Source of the DNA: Chryseobacterium sp. Leaf404
GTDB lineage: Bacteria; Bacteroidota; Bacteroidia; Flavobacteriales; Weeksellaceae
Direction: 5' to 3'
Length of the DNA stretch: 64,000 nucleotides
Assembly: GCF_001424145.1 (NCBI RefSeq)
Contig: NZ_LMQM01000015.1
Coordinates: forward strand, 62,915-126,914
In this document: in pieces, positions 17,074 to 26,049 of the stretch
Numbering within the stretch: the stretch's first letter is position 1
How the letters are laid out: each line of letters starts with the position of its first letter
The notes under the pieces: model-generated
What the model saw: only the letters and a program-made list of their open reading frames with translations
What the model was told of the DNA's origin: nothing
The model's database searches: none
Position numbers and translations under genes: made by a program

Positions 17074-18012
17074 ATGATGAATATTTCTGTGATTATACCG
17101 GTTTACAATGCAGCAGCCTTTCTGGAAAAAGCGGTAGAATCGGCACTGTATTTTGATGAGGTAAAAGAAATTCTTCTTATTGACGACTGTTCCACAGACA
17201 CTTCACTGCAGGTCTGTAATTATCTGGTAAAAAAAGATTCGCGGGTAAAGCTTTATCAACATCCAGACAAAGGAAATCACGGCGCAGCTGCAACGAGAAA
17301 TTTAGGTTTGGATATGGCTTCGCAAGAATTCGTCGCTTTTTTAGATGCCGATGATTATTATCTACCGAACCGTTTTGATGCTGAGAGAATTATTTTTAAA
17401 GATCCTGAAATTGAAGGCGTTTTTGGCGCAATAGGAGTAGAATTTCTTTCTGAGAAAGGAAAAGCAGAATACAATGTGAAATTTAATAATTCGCAACTTA
17501 CCACGGTCCGTTATTCCGCAGAAGGCAAAGACGTTTTCAGAGGATTATTAAATCTTACCCCAGATTTCTTTGGAACCTTTTTTCATTTAAATACACTTAC
17601 AATTAGAAAGGCCGCACTGGAAAAATCCAAATTAAAATTTAACAGGAGTCTTAGGGTTCACCAGGATTCAGATTTTATTATAAAACTTGCTTATCACAGT
17701 TTTTTAAAATCCGGAATTATAAATCGCGCAGTAGCGATACGTGGCGTGCATGATGACAATAGAATTACAAAAATTAAAATTTACTCCAGAGAATATAATC
17801 TTCGTCAGCTTTCACTTTGGCATTCTCTGTATCTCTGGTCAAAAGACAACACGTTGAAACATGATGAGAAAAAACATCTGTTTTTACAGTTTAAGGCCTT
17901 TGAAATATCTCAGAAAAAAGGTTTAAAAAAAGTATTTAATATCATCTTATCTGCTTTAAGACATCCTACGATATTAAAAACAAGATATCGATTTACCTAC
18001 ATGCAGAAATAA
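17074..18012 (+). CDS. Glycosyltransferase family 2, paralogue of 19023
   Basis: A GT2 enzyme of about 312 aa. An earlier in-frame ATG at 17044 lies inside the preceding gene; the ATG pair at 17074/17077 just before NISVIIPVYN is more likely the start. IDDCSTD follows beta strand 2 and LDADDYYLPNRFDAE holds the metal-binding DADD. HQDSDFI provides the downstream acidic motif. It is similar over its whole length to the GT2 at 19023 (shared LDADDYYLPNRFDAE, QHPDK, RG.H..NRITK). The stop shares bases with the ATG of the acyltransferase at 18012. Confidence 0.86.
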   Translation: MMNISVIIPVYNAAAFLEKAVESALYFDEVKEILLIDDCSTDTSLQVCNYLVKKDSRVKLYQHPDKGNHGAAATRNLGLDMASQEFVAFLDADDYYLPNRFDAERIIFKDPEIEGVFGAIGVEFLSEKGKAEYNVKFNNSQLTTVRYSAEGKDVFRGLLNLTPDFFGTFFHLNTLTIRKAALEKSKLKFNRSLRVHQDSDFIIKLAYHSFLKSGIINRAVAIRGVHDDNRITKIKIYSREYNLRQLSLWHSLYLWSKDNTLKHDEKKHLFLQFKAFEISQKKGLKKVFNIILSALRHPTILKTRYRFTYMQK

Positions 18013-19016
18013 TGAAGCTTAATAACTTACAGATTTTACGTGGGATATCTGCGCTGCTGGTGTGTTGTTTTCACTTCCGTGCAGACATCAACTTCCAAAA
18101 TTTAAAAATCGGGGAAATCCTCTTCGGTAACGGAAGTATAGGCGTACCCATATTTTTCGTAATCAGCGGTTTTATAATGGCATATACCAACAAAATAAAT
18201 GGTGTAGAAAATAAAGAAATTCTGTCTGATATCCTGCTTTTTTATAAAAGAAGGGTGATAAGAATTATTCCTTTGTACTATATTCTCACATTTGCATGGA
18301 TTGTATTGGGAGCCAGTTTGCTTTTGTATTTCACAGATGCATCACTGCGGTCAAGATTATTTCACTCATTACTTTTCTTACCTCATCAAAATCATCCTCC
18401 AGTACTCTATCTGGGCTGGTCTCTTAATTACGAAATGTTTTTTTATGCTGTTTTTGGTCTGTCTCTCTTTTTTAAGAAAAAAAAATATATTTTCATAACC
18501 CTGTTTTTTTTGACATCTTACAGCGTGGGTAAATTGTTAATTTCAGACAATCCTTTCTTTAAAATGCTCACAAGCAATCTTAACCTCTATTTTGTGATGG
18601 GAATTTTTCTCGCCATCATTTTTCGTAAAATAACGATTGCCCGCGATGTTGCTGTTTCAGTATCTGTAATTGGGATCTTGCTTTTCTCGGCGCTTTTTTT
18701 TAATTTCATTATCATTAAACAGGAACTATTGATTTTACTTGTAGTAACAGCATTTGTCTTATCATTTCTACTTTTTGACTTTGCTTTAAAAATCAAGGCT
18801 AGTAAGATTCTTGTTTTTTTCGGAGATATTTCCTATTCACTATATCTATCTCATCCCTTTACAGATATAGTACTCCGAAGATTTTCAATCGCTGAATCTT
18901 ACCGCATACCTTTTTTTATCTTTAAAATTATTCTGTCAGTTGCCCTCGCTGCTCTTCTTTATCATTTTATTGAAAAGAAAATAACTGCGTATATGAAAAC
19001 CAAATTAAACGCTTAA
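18012..19016 (+). CDS. Acyltransferase 3 family membrane protein (OafA/YrhL-like)
   Basis: A 334-aa inner-membrane protein with about ten transmembrane helices. LQILRGISALLVCCFHF at 6-22 gives the conserved Arg (R10) and His (H21) of the acyltransferase 3 family, followed by GVPIFFVISGFIMAY and GWSLNYEMFFY. These proteins move acetyl or other acyl groups across the membrane onto sugars of O-antigen or exopolysaccharide. The C-terminal SGNH domain of longer OafA proteins is absent. It is sandwiched between two paralogous GT2 genes, which suggests that it acts on the sugar one of them adds. Confidence 0.88.
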   Translation: MKLNNLQILRGISALLVCCFHFRADINFQNLKIGEILFGNGSIGVPIFFVISGFIMAYTNKINGVENKEILSDILLFYKRRVIRIIPLYYILTFAWIVLGASLLLYFTDASLRSRLFHSLLFLPHQNHPPVLYLGWSLNYEMFFYAVFGLSLFFKKKKYIFITLFFLTSYSVGKLLISDNPFFKMLTSNLNLYFVMGIFLAIIFRKITIARDVAVSVSVIGILLFSALFFNFIIIKQELLILLVVTAFVLSFLLFDFALKIKASKILVFFGDISYSLYLSHPFTDIVLRRFSIAESYRIPFFIFKIILSVALAALLYHFIEKKITAYMKTKLNA

Positions 19017-19022
19017 AATCAA

Positions 19023-19949
19023 ATGAAAATATCTGTCATCATACCCGTTTACAATGCTGAAAAATACATTACTCAAGCCGTTGAAACTGCACTTCAGTTT
19101 GATGAGGTTTTTGAGGTCATTTTAGTGGAAGATCAATCACCGGATAATGCTTTGGAGGTTTGTGAAAAACTGGAACAGAAATATGAAAGGGTAAAACTGT
19201 TCCAGCATCCCGATAAAGCAAATCATGGTGCCGGAGCCAGCAGAAATTTAGGTATAACAAAAGCAACCGGAGAATTTATTGCCTTTTTAGACGCAGATGA
19301 CTATTATCTTCCCAATCGTTTTGATGCAGAAAAGGAACTATTTAAAAATCCTGATACAGACGGTGTTTATGGAGCTATTGGAGTACACTATTACACCGAA
19401 AAAGCGAAGCAGCAATTCTACCATATTTATCAGGATAAACTGGATACAGTATATAAAAAAACTGACCCTAAAGATGTTTGCCCGGGTCAGATGAACCTTC
19501 GGGGAAGTTTTGGGTTGATTCACCTTGATACTTTAACCGTAAGAAAATCTGCTATGAAAAAAATCCAAAATCTGTTTGAGCCATCATTACGGTTACATCA
19601 GGACACAGAATTTACCATCCGGCTTTCTTACTATCTCAACCTGTACACCGGCATAAACGATAAAGCAGTTGCAATGCGGGGCATACATGAAAATAACAGA
19701 ATTACTAAAGTAGAAACCAAACAGACTAAACCGGCCACCACCAAAATTCTTTTATGGGAAAAGCTGAAGGCCTGGTCAGATCACGAGCAGAATCTGCCGG
19801 AAGAATACAGAAAACATATCATTAGAACACACAGAAGTTTCGAAATTGCAAATGCACCTTTTCCGGGAAAATGGCTGATGATTGCAAAATATTTGATTTC
19901 TGATTACAAAAGTATTGCTTCAGGATTATATAATATTAATTTCAGGTAA
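19023..19949 (+). CDS. Glycosyltransferase family 2, paralogue of 17074
   Basis: A 308-aa GT2 enzyme: ISVIIPVYNAEKYI at the start, VEDQSPDN in the nucleotide-binding position, and LDADDYYLPNRFDAE as the metal-binding segment. HQDTEFTIRL carries the downstream acidic motif. It shares long identical segments with the GT2 at 17074. It is the last gene of the plus-strand run and converges on the minus-strand acylation operon with only 20 nt between stops; no strong terminator hairpin is seen there. Confidence 0.87.
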   Translation: MKISVIIPVYNAEKYITQAVETALQFDEVFEVILVEDQSPDNALEVCEKLEQKYERVKLFQHPDKANHGAGASRNLGITKATGEFIAFLDADDYYLPNRFDAEKELFKNPDTDGVYGAIGVHYYTEKAKQQFYHIYQDKLDTVYKKTDPKDVCPGQMNLRGSFGLIHLDTLTVRKSAMKKIQNLFEPSLRLHQDTEFTIRLSYYLNLYTGINDKAVAMRGIHENNRITKVETKQTKPATTKILLWEKLKAWSDHEQNLPEEYRKHIIRTHRSFEIANAPFPGKWLMIAKYLISDYKSIASGLYNINFR

Positions 19950-19969
19950 ACAGGATCATCAGACCATAT

Positions 19970-20911
19970 TTAGTGATTTAAAAGCAGCTTTTCCCCCAGA
20001 TCCTGTGAAAACTTATCCATAGATTCTGATGTGAGATGCACCTCGTCACCATATAAATAATCGTTTTTTAAATTGTTGTAATTAATATACAAAACGTTCT
20101 TCTGACTGCTCAAGATGCTAATTTTACTATCGAAATCCGGATAATATTTTTTTTCAATTAAATATGGAGCTGTATTAATTGGCATCCTCACTAAGACCAC
20201 AGTTCCGTGCTTTTTTAAGAAATCTATAGTTTCTGCAAGATAGCTCAACCTGCGTTCTGAAAATTTCAGATTGATCATCCTGTCTTCAAATTCAGCCATT
20301 CTTATCTTATTCTCTTTATTTAGTTTCTCCAGAGATACAGCTTTTAACCTCGTTACTTTTATTTTGCCATTGTCTAATATTTCAGAAGTTCCTATTGCAT
20401 TTTTCTCCGGCAGAATTTTTCTGTTCAGCACATGGGTAATAGAAAAATTATAATTTTCCAGTAAATACTCAAAATTAGGATTACCTGAAACTGTAGAAGT
20501 CATTGCTACAGATTTATCATTCTCATTGTAATTCTCGGGAGAATCCGGCAAATTTTTATCAACCATTAAAGCAGTTGGTTCAACCGTGACAATGAAAAAA
20601 CCACTTTTTGTCTCCGGCTTAATTTTTTTCTTAACAGATTCCAGATATTTAGGACCATACGGAGAATGCGCCCAGGTAAAGGCATAATTATACAGTTTTA
20701 CATCCGGGTATTTTGTATTGAGAATGCTGTCTAAGATTGCTGGATTCATTCCGGCAGCTCTGGAACTTCCTAAAATAAGAGAATTCTGTTGTGGTGAACT
20801 GAATCTTTTATAAAAATCATCTGTTTTTTTTCCTGTTAAAAAAACAGCATAGCCAATCACCAATAAAGGCAAAATTGAAAAAAGAGCAAGTTTAAATAAA
20901 GATTTTTTCAT
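19970..20911 (-). CDS. SGNH-fold protein partnered with MBOAT (DltD/AlgX-like role)
   Basis: A 313-aa protein with an N-terminal signal anchor (residues 5-26) and a presumably periplasmic domain. LILGSSRAAGMNP has a Ser in the position of the SGNH block I nucleophile (GSSR, 48-51), and GDEVHLT near the end (288-294) matches the DxxH of block V, giving a complete Ser/Asp/His set. It follows the MBOAT gene by 8 nt. In DltB/DltD and AlgI/AlgX/AlgJ systems such a partner completes acyl transfer to the extracellular polymer, so the same role is inferred. A GDSL esterase that removes acyl groups is the alternative. Confidence 0.72.
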   Translation of the reverse strand: MKKSLFKLALFSILPLLVIGYAVFLTGKKTDDFYKRFSSPQQNSLILGSSRAAGMNPAILDSILNTKYPDVKLYNYAFTWAHSPYGPKYLESVKKKIKPETKSGFFIVTVEPTALMVDKNLPDSPENYNENDKSVAMTSTVSGNPNFEYLLENYNFSITHVLNRKILPEKNAIGTSEILDNGKIKVTRLKAVSLEKLNKENKIRMAEFEDRMINLKFSERRLSYLAETIDFLKKHGTVVLVRMPINTAPYLIEKKYYPDFDSKISILSSQKNVLYINYNNLKNDYLYGDEVHLTSESMDKFSQDLGEKLLLNH

Positions 20912-20919
20912 AATTAAAT

Positions 20920-22353
20920 TTAAAACTGTGCATAAATAAAACCTTTAGGAGCAATGTAAAACAGAAACACCAGGAAAACCAAAACATAATAAAATCCCCA
21001 TCTCAGCACCACATTTTTATTGGCAAAAATATCTTTAATCGCAAATTCTTTATCTCTGAAAATCCACTCAACGGTCATCATAAACACAGTGAGAATCGCT
21101 ATTTCTTTCTGGAATTTAAAATTCGGAAACTGGAAAAAAGAGGGTGAGAAAATTTCTCTGTAATATCCTGTCGCCATAGTCATATCTTTTACGAAGAAAA
21201 GTACCATTAATAATGAAAACATAACGAAAGTCAAAGGAATATTAATCAGTTCATCTTTTGTAGGAATGATGTTATTTGAGGCTTTAATTTTCTTATTCAT
21301 TTTCCCTTTTAAAATCAATGGAATAAACATAATCCCGCTCACAAGGCCGTGTACAATGTAATGCCATTCTGCGCCATGCCAAAAACCAACCACCAAAAAG
21401 TTGATGATAATCGCCATAATCAATCCAGATTTTCCGTAATCCCTGAAATTAATGCAAAGTGGTGTAAAAACATATTCGGTGAGCCAGGAAGTGAGCGAAA
21501 TGTGCCATCTTCGCCAGTAATCTGCAACGTTTTGTGCAAATAAAGGATAATTAAAATTCGGCTGAACTTTGATTCCCAAGATTTTTGAAATCCCGATCGC
21601 CATATCAGAATACCCTGAAAAGTCTGCATACAATTGAATAAAATAAAGAACAGCACCAATAAATAAAGCGCTCCCGTTTAATGTTTCGTAAGATTCGAAT
21701 AAAGGCGTTGTAATCGTTGCAATGTTTTCTGCAATCACCAGTTTCTTGAAAAGTCCCCACAAAATTTGTTTCAATCCATCTGAAAACTGATCCGGTGAAA
21801 AGTCTCTTTTTATTTTTAATTGATTTAAAAAAGCCGTTGCTCTGTCAATTGGCCCTGCAATAATACAAGGGAAAAATGCGATAAATACTGAATAATCTAA
21901 TAAAGACGGAATTTCTTTAACCTTATTATTTTTAAGATCTAATAAATACCCCAACATTCGGAAGGAGTAAAAACTAATCCCAATCGGCATTAAAATTTTT
22001 AATAAACCAAGTTGACTTTTAAAATTAAAAATCTGTAAAAAACCGTTTATATTTTCAATAAAAAAATTGAAGTATTTAAAATACAAAAGCTGAATCAACA
22101 CAAAAAAAACGCCGAGTCGTAACCAGATCACTTTTTTCCCAGCTTCGGCAGATTTTATTTTGTTTCCAATGAAATAGGTGATTCCTGTAGATGCGATCAA
22201 CAGAAAAACGAATTCCCAACTCCAGCTGCAATAAAAAACATAACTTCCCAGGAGCAAAAATAGATTTTGCAGTTTCGATGTTTTGCCCAAAAGAAAATAG
22301 ACAAAAAACAGTGTGATAAAGAAAAATATGAAATTATAAGAGTTGAGAAGCAT
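20920..22353 (-). CDS. MBOAT family membrane O-acyltransferase (AlgI/DltB-like)
   Basis: A 477-aa integral membrane protein with about eleven helices. YADFSGYSDMAIGIS, DYWRRWHISLTSWL and GFWHGAEWHYIVHG (around residue 322) are hallmark segments of the AlgI/DltB group; the His of FWHG is the expected catalytic residue. Such enzymes take an acyl group from a thioester on the cytoplasmic side and pass it outward. The ACP gene lies 9 nt upstream in the operon and the SGNH gene 8 nt downstream, so the ACP is the likely donor and the local polysaccharide the likely acceptor. The acyl group is unknown. Confidence 0.9.
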   Translation of the reverse strand: MLLNSYNFIFFFITLFFVYFLLGKTSKLQNLFLLLGSYVFYCSWSWEFVFLLIASTGITYFIGNKIKSAEAGKKVIWLRLGVFFVLIQLLYFKYFNFFIENINGFLQIFNFKSQLGLLKILMPIGISFYSFRMLGYLLDLKNNKVKEIPSLLDYSVFIAFFPCIIAGPIDRATAFLNQLKIKRDFSPDQFSDGLKQILWGLFKKLVIAENIATITTPLFESYETLNGSALFIGAVLYFIQLYADFSGYSDMAIGISKILGIKVQPNFNYPLFAQNVADYWRRWHISLTSWLTEYVFTPLCINFRDYGKSGLIMAIIINFLVVGFWHGAEWHYIVHGLVSGIMFIPLILKGKMNKKIKASNNIIPTKDELINIPLTFVMFSLLMVLFFVKDMTMATGYYREIFSPSFFQFPNFKFQKEIAILTVFMMTVEWIFRDKEFAIKDIFANKNVVLRWGFYYVLVFLVFLFYIAPKGFIYAQF

Positions 22354-22362
22354 CGAAAAATT

Positions 22363-22599
22363 CTATTTCTGTTTAATCGATTCTACCATTTCGCCCACAT
22401 TATTCCAGCTTTGGATTTCTGATGAAGTAAAACGGATTTTAAATGCTTTTTCTATGGCTACAATCAATTGGATATGAGAAAGCGAATCCCATTCTTCTAT
22501 GTCTTCTGCTGTGGTTTCTTCGGTTAAAGTAATGCCTTCAACATCCAGTTCTTCCTGAAAAATTGCGTTTAATTTTAATAAAATTTCTGAGTTATTCAT
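22363..22599 (-). CDS. Acyl carrier protein
   Basis: A 78-aa ACP. The open frame extends 34 codons upstream, but that part overlaps the fkbH-like gene; the ATG at 22599 starts MNNSEILLKLNAIF and gives a normal ACP length. EEWDSLSHIQL contains the DSL motif with Ser39 as the phosphopantetheine site, followed by the acidic helix II. It begins 1 nt after the FkbH-like stop and ends 9 nt before the MBOAT gene. This is not the fatty-acid ACP setting (no fab genes), so it is a dedicated carrier comparable to DltC. Confidence 0.88.
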   Translation of the reverse strand: MNNSEILLKLNAIFQEELDVEGITLTEETTAEDIEEWDSLSHIQLIVAIEKAFKIRFTSSEIQSWNNVGEMVESIKQK

Positions 22600-22600
22600 T

Positions 22601-24334
22601 TTAAAATGAGTTTTTTGTAACGATTTGAACTTTTTTCGATTGATAGTTTTCAACCTCAAGAATCCACTGATTATTTTGTTCGGCAAAACCAAGATTTTCA
22701 TAGTGATTTTTTACCATTTCATTTTTTGCAGTAGCAATATATTCTCCCACGATGTATTTGAAACCGTGTTTTTTAGCGGCTTCTACGATGGTATTGAGTG
22801 TAAAATCTTCCATTCCCCTTTTCAAAACCCGGCAGCTCATCAACCAGGTGTTGATGAAAAGTGTTTCTGTATTTTGTTTTTCAAGAATGACCACACAGAT
22901 TAATCCGTTGTCGCCATATTTATCTTCTAAAGTGAAAGACAAAGTATGATGATTTTCAGAAGAAATTAAATCTTCAATTTCCTGCTCTGTAAAACGAATT
23001 GTCCTTAGATTAAACTGATTGGAACGCTGTGTCAACTGGGAAACTCTCGGAGTCGAAAATTTATTGAATTTCTGAACATCAGAAACCATTTTCATGCTTT
23101 TCAGGAAATCGTCAACATTTGTAAAACTTTCCAAAGCGACCGCACGTTTTGCTTCAATTTGGTATTGTTTTGTGCGTTCTGCATCATTTTCAGAAACACT
23201 TGCGGTTTCAAAAATATTGAGACTATACAGATACTCCAAGTATTCTGCAGGGTCTTCCGGTAATTCTGGAACGCAGACATCGGGTAGATTTTCGCGGACA
23301 ATATTTCTTTCAAAAGGATTGTCATCCAGGAAAACCATCGAATCAAATCCTATATTCAAAATATTCTGAATTTTTCTGATATTGTCGGCTTTATTATCCC
23401 AATTGGCGACAAAAACTGCAATATCGTCCATGTTCAGAACCATATCCGGATGTTTTTCAAAAGGTTCTCTAGCTTTATCCTCATCATTTTTACTGCAGAC
23501 TGCGATAATAATTCCTCTTCTCTGCAAAGCTTTTACCCAATGCTGAAATTCCGAAAAAGCCTTCCCGATTCCTAAATTTCCGATCTGAATTTTTTCCAAG
23601 CCGTCATCACCAATAATTCCTCCCCAAGTTGTGTTATCAAGGTCCAGAATCAGACATTTTCTAAATTTCCCTTCAACCGAAGAAATAATACTTACGATAT
23701 GATGAGCAACTATTGGAAGAATATCGAGCGACAACACCATTTCGGTATTGATGTAAATATTGGGCGAAAACATAAAATCCCGTCCCCACTTATTCTGAAT
23801 GGAAGCCAAATCTGCCAGAAAAAGATTGCTGTTTTTCAAAGCCAATTCAGACAGAAGATAATTCAATTTATTTTGTTGAAACACAAAAGACGACTCCACT
23901 TTTGTAGAAAAATTCCCGAAAACCTGATTATCAATTCCCGGAAAATTGCAATAAATCACTTTGCTTTTTGTCCTGTTTTGAATAGTATTATAAAGCTCTT
24001 CAACAGCATTCACCTTATTTTCAGCGAAATTTAACTGGTCACTGTAAGATTTATAATATTGATTTAAAAGTTTATGAGAAGATTCGAAAATTATGGTATA
24101 ATCGGCTTCGAATTCATAATATTCTGAAGTTGCGTCTAAAATCTGTCTTGAAATCTGCCCGAAATCTGCTTCGAACATTTTAAGATTAAAACCTTCTTCT
24201 GCAGCGGTTCCTTTTAATGCAACATTCAGAAATTGAGTTGCAGTATCGCCTAATAAAGCAACTTTTACCTTTTTAGAATCGCTGTGTTCAAGCTTTGCGA
24301 GTTTCTTTAATTCGGAAAATGTTTTGTACATCAT
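22601..24334 (-). CDS. FkbH-like HAD-IIIC protein
   Basis: A 577-aa protein of the FkbH family. An N-terminal SGNH-like segment (LLGDTATQFL, from 28) precedes the HAD core with DLDNTTWGG (231-239), SKND (281-284) and FLDDNPFER (335-343). The C-terminal GNAT-like part contains WLMSCRVLKRG (497-507) with Cys501. FkbH proteins dephosphorylate 1,3-bisphosphoglycerate and load the glyceryl group on an ACP in methoxymalonyl-ACP synthesis; related proteins sit in polysaccharide loci. With the ACP 1 nt downstream, this enzyme probably charges it, with glyceryl as the candidate group. The start could be either Met1 or Met2. Confidence 0.87.
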   Translation of the reverse strand: MMYKTFSELKKLAKLEHSDSKKVKVALLGDTATQFLNVALKGTAAEEGFNLKMFEADFGQISRQILDATSEYYEFEADYTIIFESSHKLLNQYYKSYSDQLNFAENKVNAVEELYNTIQNRTKSKVIYCNFPGIDNQVFGNFSTKVESSFVFQQNKLNYLLSELALKNSNLFLADLASIQNKWGRDFMFSPNIYINTEMVLSLDILPIVAHHIVSIISSVEGKFRKCLILDLDNTTWGGIIGDDGLEKIQIGNLGIGKAFSEFQHWVKALQRRGIIIAVCSKNDEDKAREPFEKHPDMVLNMDDIAVFVANWDNKADNIRKIQNILNIGFDSMVFLDDNPFERNIVRENLPDVCVPELPEDPAEYLEYLYSLNIFETASVSENDAERTKQYQIEAKRAVALESFTNVDDFLKSMKMVSDVQKFNKFSTPRVSQLTQRSNQFNLRTIRFTEQEIEDLISSENHHTLSFTLEDKYGDNGLICVVILEKQNTETLFINTWLMSCRVLKRGMEDFTLNTIVEAAKKHGFKYIVGEYIATAKNEMVKNHYENLGFAEQNNQWILEVENYQSKKVQIVTKNSF

Positions 24335-24340
24335 TTCTCT

Positions 24341-25111
24341 TTATTTCACAAAAAGACCTACATATTTTCCTTCAAAATCTACAACCGTTGGCTGAACTTT
24401 AATTTCTTCGCAAAAATCCTGAAAAGCCGAATTGTCATTAATGTCATCAGAGATAAACACGCCGCCTTTTCTTAATCTTGGGTAAAGCGTTTCGTAAGCC
24501 CACTTCATTCCTTCATAGGATTTGTCTGAATCATAGTGTATCACATCGATCCCGCCGCTTTCTTTTAAAATTTTGGGTAAAGATTCCCGGTCGGCATGGC
24601 GGAAGAGCTTCCAGTTTTTTCTCAAATCATCGGGAACGATGCAGCCGACGTATTGATCACCATTCTGACCTAAATAAGGCATATCTGAACTGTACAAAGT
24701 TCCGTTTCTTTTTTGTAAAGAAGTGAGTGTGGCGAAAGAACTCCATCCATAAGCAACACCCGTTTCTACAACAGATTTTGCCTGGGTAAATTCACACGCG
24801 CTGTAGATTAATTCCAAAGCACCTGCTCCACCCATTTTTATGGGACAGGCATTTTGTTTTCCTAAAGCTTTTCGAAATTCCTGAGGATATTTTTCTGAAA
24901 AATCTCGAAATTCAAGATTAAATAATTTCTTGATTGCATCTTCCTGACTTACAGCAATCTTAGCTGCCCAAAGATTGGTTTTGTCTTTTCCTTTGAAAGC
25001 TATGTTTCTTTTAAAAATATTTTTGATGATTTTTCTACCTAATTCAGGATAAAGATCTGGTCTTTTGAGGTATCCGATAAGGGTTTTGAAAACCCGTGCT
25101 ATTTCTCTCAC
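24341..25111 (-). CDS. SAM-dependent methyltransferase, first gene of the acylation operon
   Basis: A 256-aa protein starting with GTG (25111) ahead of REIARVFKTL. VVETGVAYGWSSFATL is the SAM-binding loop of the Methyltransf_24/CmcI-like group, VIHYDSDKSYEG holds the metal- or substrate-binding acidic residues, and KGGVFISDDIND is the post-core motif. It is 6 nt upstream of the FkbH-like gene. In methoxymalonyl pathways a methyltransferase modifies the glyceryl-derived unit on the carrier, so methylation of the acyl group (for example a methylglyceryl) is possible. A sugar O-methyltransferase is equally possible. Confidence 0.78.
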   Translation of the reverse strand: MREIARVFKTLIGYLKRPDLYPELGRKIIKNIFKRNIAFKGKDKTNLWAAKIAVSQEDAIKKLFNLEFRDFSEKYPQEFRKALGKQNACPIKMGGAGALELIYSACEFTQAKSVVETGVAYGWSSFATLTSLQKRNGTLYSSDMPYLGQNGDQYVGCIVPDDLRKNWKLFRHADRESLPKILKESGGIDVIHYDSDKSYEGMKWAYETLYPRLRKGGVFISDDINDNSAFQDFCEEIKVQPTVVDFEGKYVGLFVK

Positions 25112-25130
25112 AGTGTTTGTTTTAGTCGTG

Positions 25131-25138
25131 CAAAAATA
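25131..25138 (-). promoter_or_regulatory. -7 promoter box (TATTTTTG on minus) for the acylation operon
   Basis: Reading on the minus strand this is an exact TAnnTTTG, 19 nt before the GTG at 25111. It is divergent from the plus-strand box at 25174-25181 in the same 98-nt spacer. Confidence 0.65.
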
Positions 25139-25173
25139 AGACTTTTATCTGATTTATTATTTTAAAGAATAAT

Positions 25174-25181
25174 TATCTTTG
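25174..25181 (+). promoter_or_regulatory. -7 promoter box (TATCTTTG) for the GT2 at 25210
   Basis: Exact TAnnTTTG, 28 nt before the ATG at 25210. Together with the opposite box at 25131-25138 it makes a divergent promoter region. Confidence 0.65.
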
Positions 25182-25209
25182 TCTAAAATTTATTATCAAA
25201 CCCTCTTAT

Positions 25210-26049
25210 ATGAAATTTTCCATTCTTATTGCCAATTTCAACAATGGTAAATTTTTCAGAGACTGTTATGATTCTGTTATTGCTCAGGAATATCAAGACT
25301 GGGAAGCCGTAATTGTTGACGACAGATCTACAGACGATTCTGTAAAAATCATCAAGGAAATTATAGAGAATGACAGCAGATTCAAATTTTTTGAAAATGA
25401 CGAAAATTATGGTGTGGGCGTTACCAAATCTAAACTGATAGAATTGGCCAGCGGCGATGTTTGCGGCTACGTAGATCCGGATGATGCCATTAGACCTGCT
25501 GCTTTAAAAAGCGCTGTAGAAGCCTTAAAGAAAAATGCAAATGTGGTTCTTACTTATTCCCGGTTGGCAAAATGCGATGAGTCCCTGAATGTTTTATCAG
25601 AATTTAAATCTGCGATGCAGGTTCCCAATGGAAGAAAAACCTTTTTTAACTTCCCTATTCAAATTGCACCTTTTGTGAGCTTCAGAAGAGATATTTACCT
25701 GAAAACGGATAGAATGAACCCTGAACTGAAGATTGCTGAAGACCAGGATCTCTACTACAAAATGTACGAAGCCGGCAAAGTAAAATTTATCAACCAAACT
25801 GATTATCTGTACCGTGCGCACGCTGGAGGTATATCCCAGAATGAAAACAAAAAAAAATCATACGAATATTACGCAAGAGCTATCTGGGAAGCAATGCAGC
25901 GAAGAGGAATAAAGGAGATTAACGGGAAAAATGTTCCTGAAAGCTACACTGCCACTCAAGAGATTTTTGACCTGTTGGAATATCAAAATAAGATACCATA
26001 CCGGCTCAAAAAGAAGATATTGATATTTTTAGAAAAAATATTCGGGTAA
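25210..26049 (+). CDS. Glycosyltransferase family 2
   Basis: A 279-aa GT2 enzyme: FSILIANFNNGKFF (3-16), VDDRSTDDS (36-44), YVDPDDAI (87-94) with the metal-binding DPDD, and AEDQDLYYKM as the downstream acidic motif. It is shorter than most GT2 enzymes in the locus and has no membrane helices. It begins the second plus-strand run (25210-29318), under its own promoter and divergent from the acylation operon. Its last base is shared with the start of the GT4 gene (stop TAA followed by TGG in TAATGG). Confidence 0.87.
   Translation: MKFSILIANFNNGKFFRDCYDSVIAQEYQDWEAVIVDDRSTDDSVKIIKEIIENDSRFKFFENDENYGVGVTKSKLIELASGDVCGYVDPDDAIRPAALKSAVEALKKNANVVLTYSRLAKCDESLNVLSEFKSAMQVPNGRKTFFNFPIQIAPFVSFRRDIYLKTDRMNPELKIAEDQDLYYKMYEAGKVKFINQTDYLYRAHAGGISQNENKKKSYEYYARAIWEAMQRRGIKEINGKNVPESYTATQEIFDLLEYQNKIPYRLKKKILIFLEKIFG

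Noticed and set aside
22600..22701. N-terminal extension of the first ACP
   Set aside because: It overlaps the FkbH-like coding sequence; the ATG at 22599 gives a standard ACP.
23094..23369. 91-codon plus-strand frame inside the FkbH-like gene
   Set aside because: Antisense shadow; the minus strand has clear HAD motifs.
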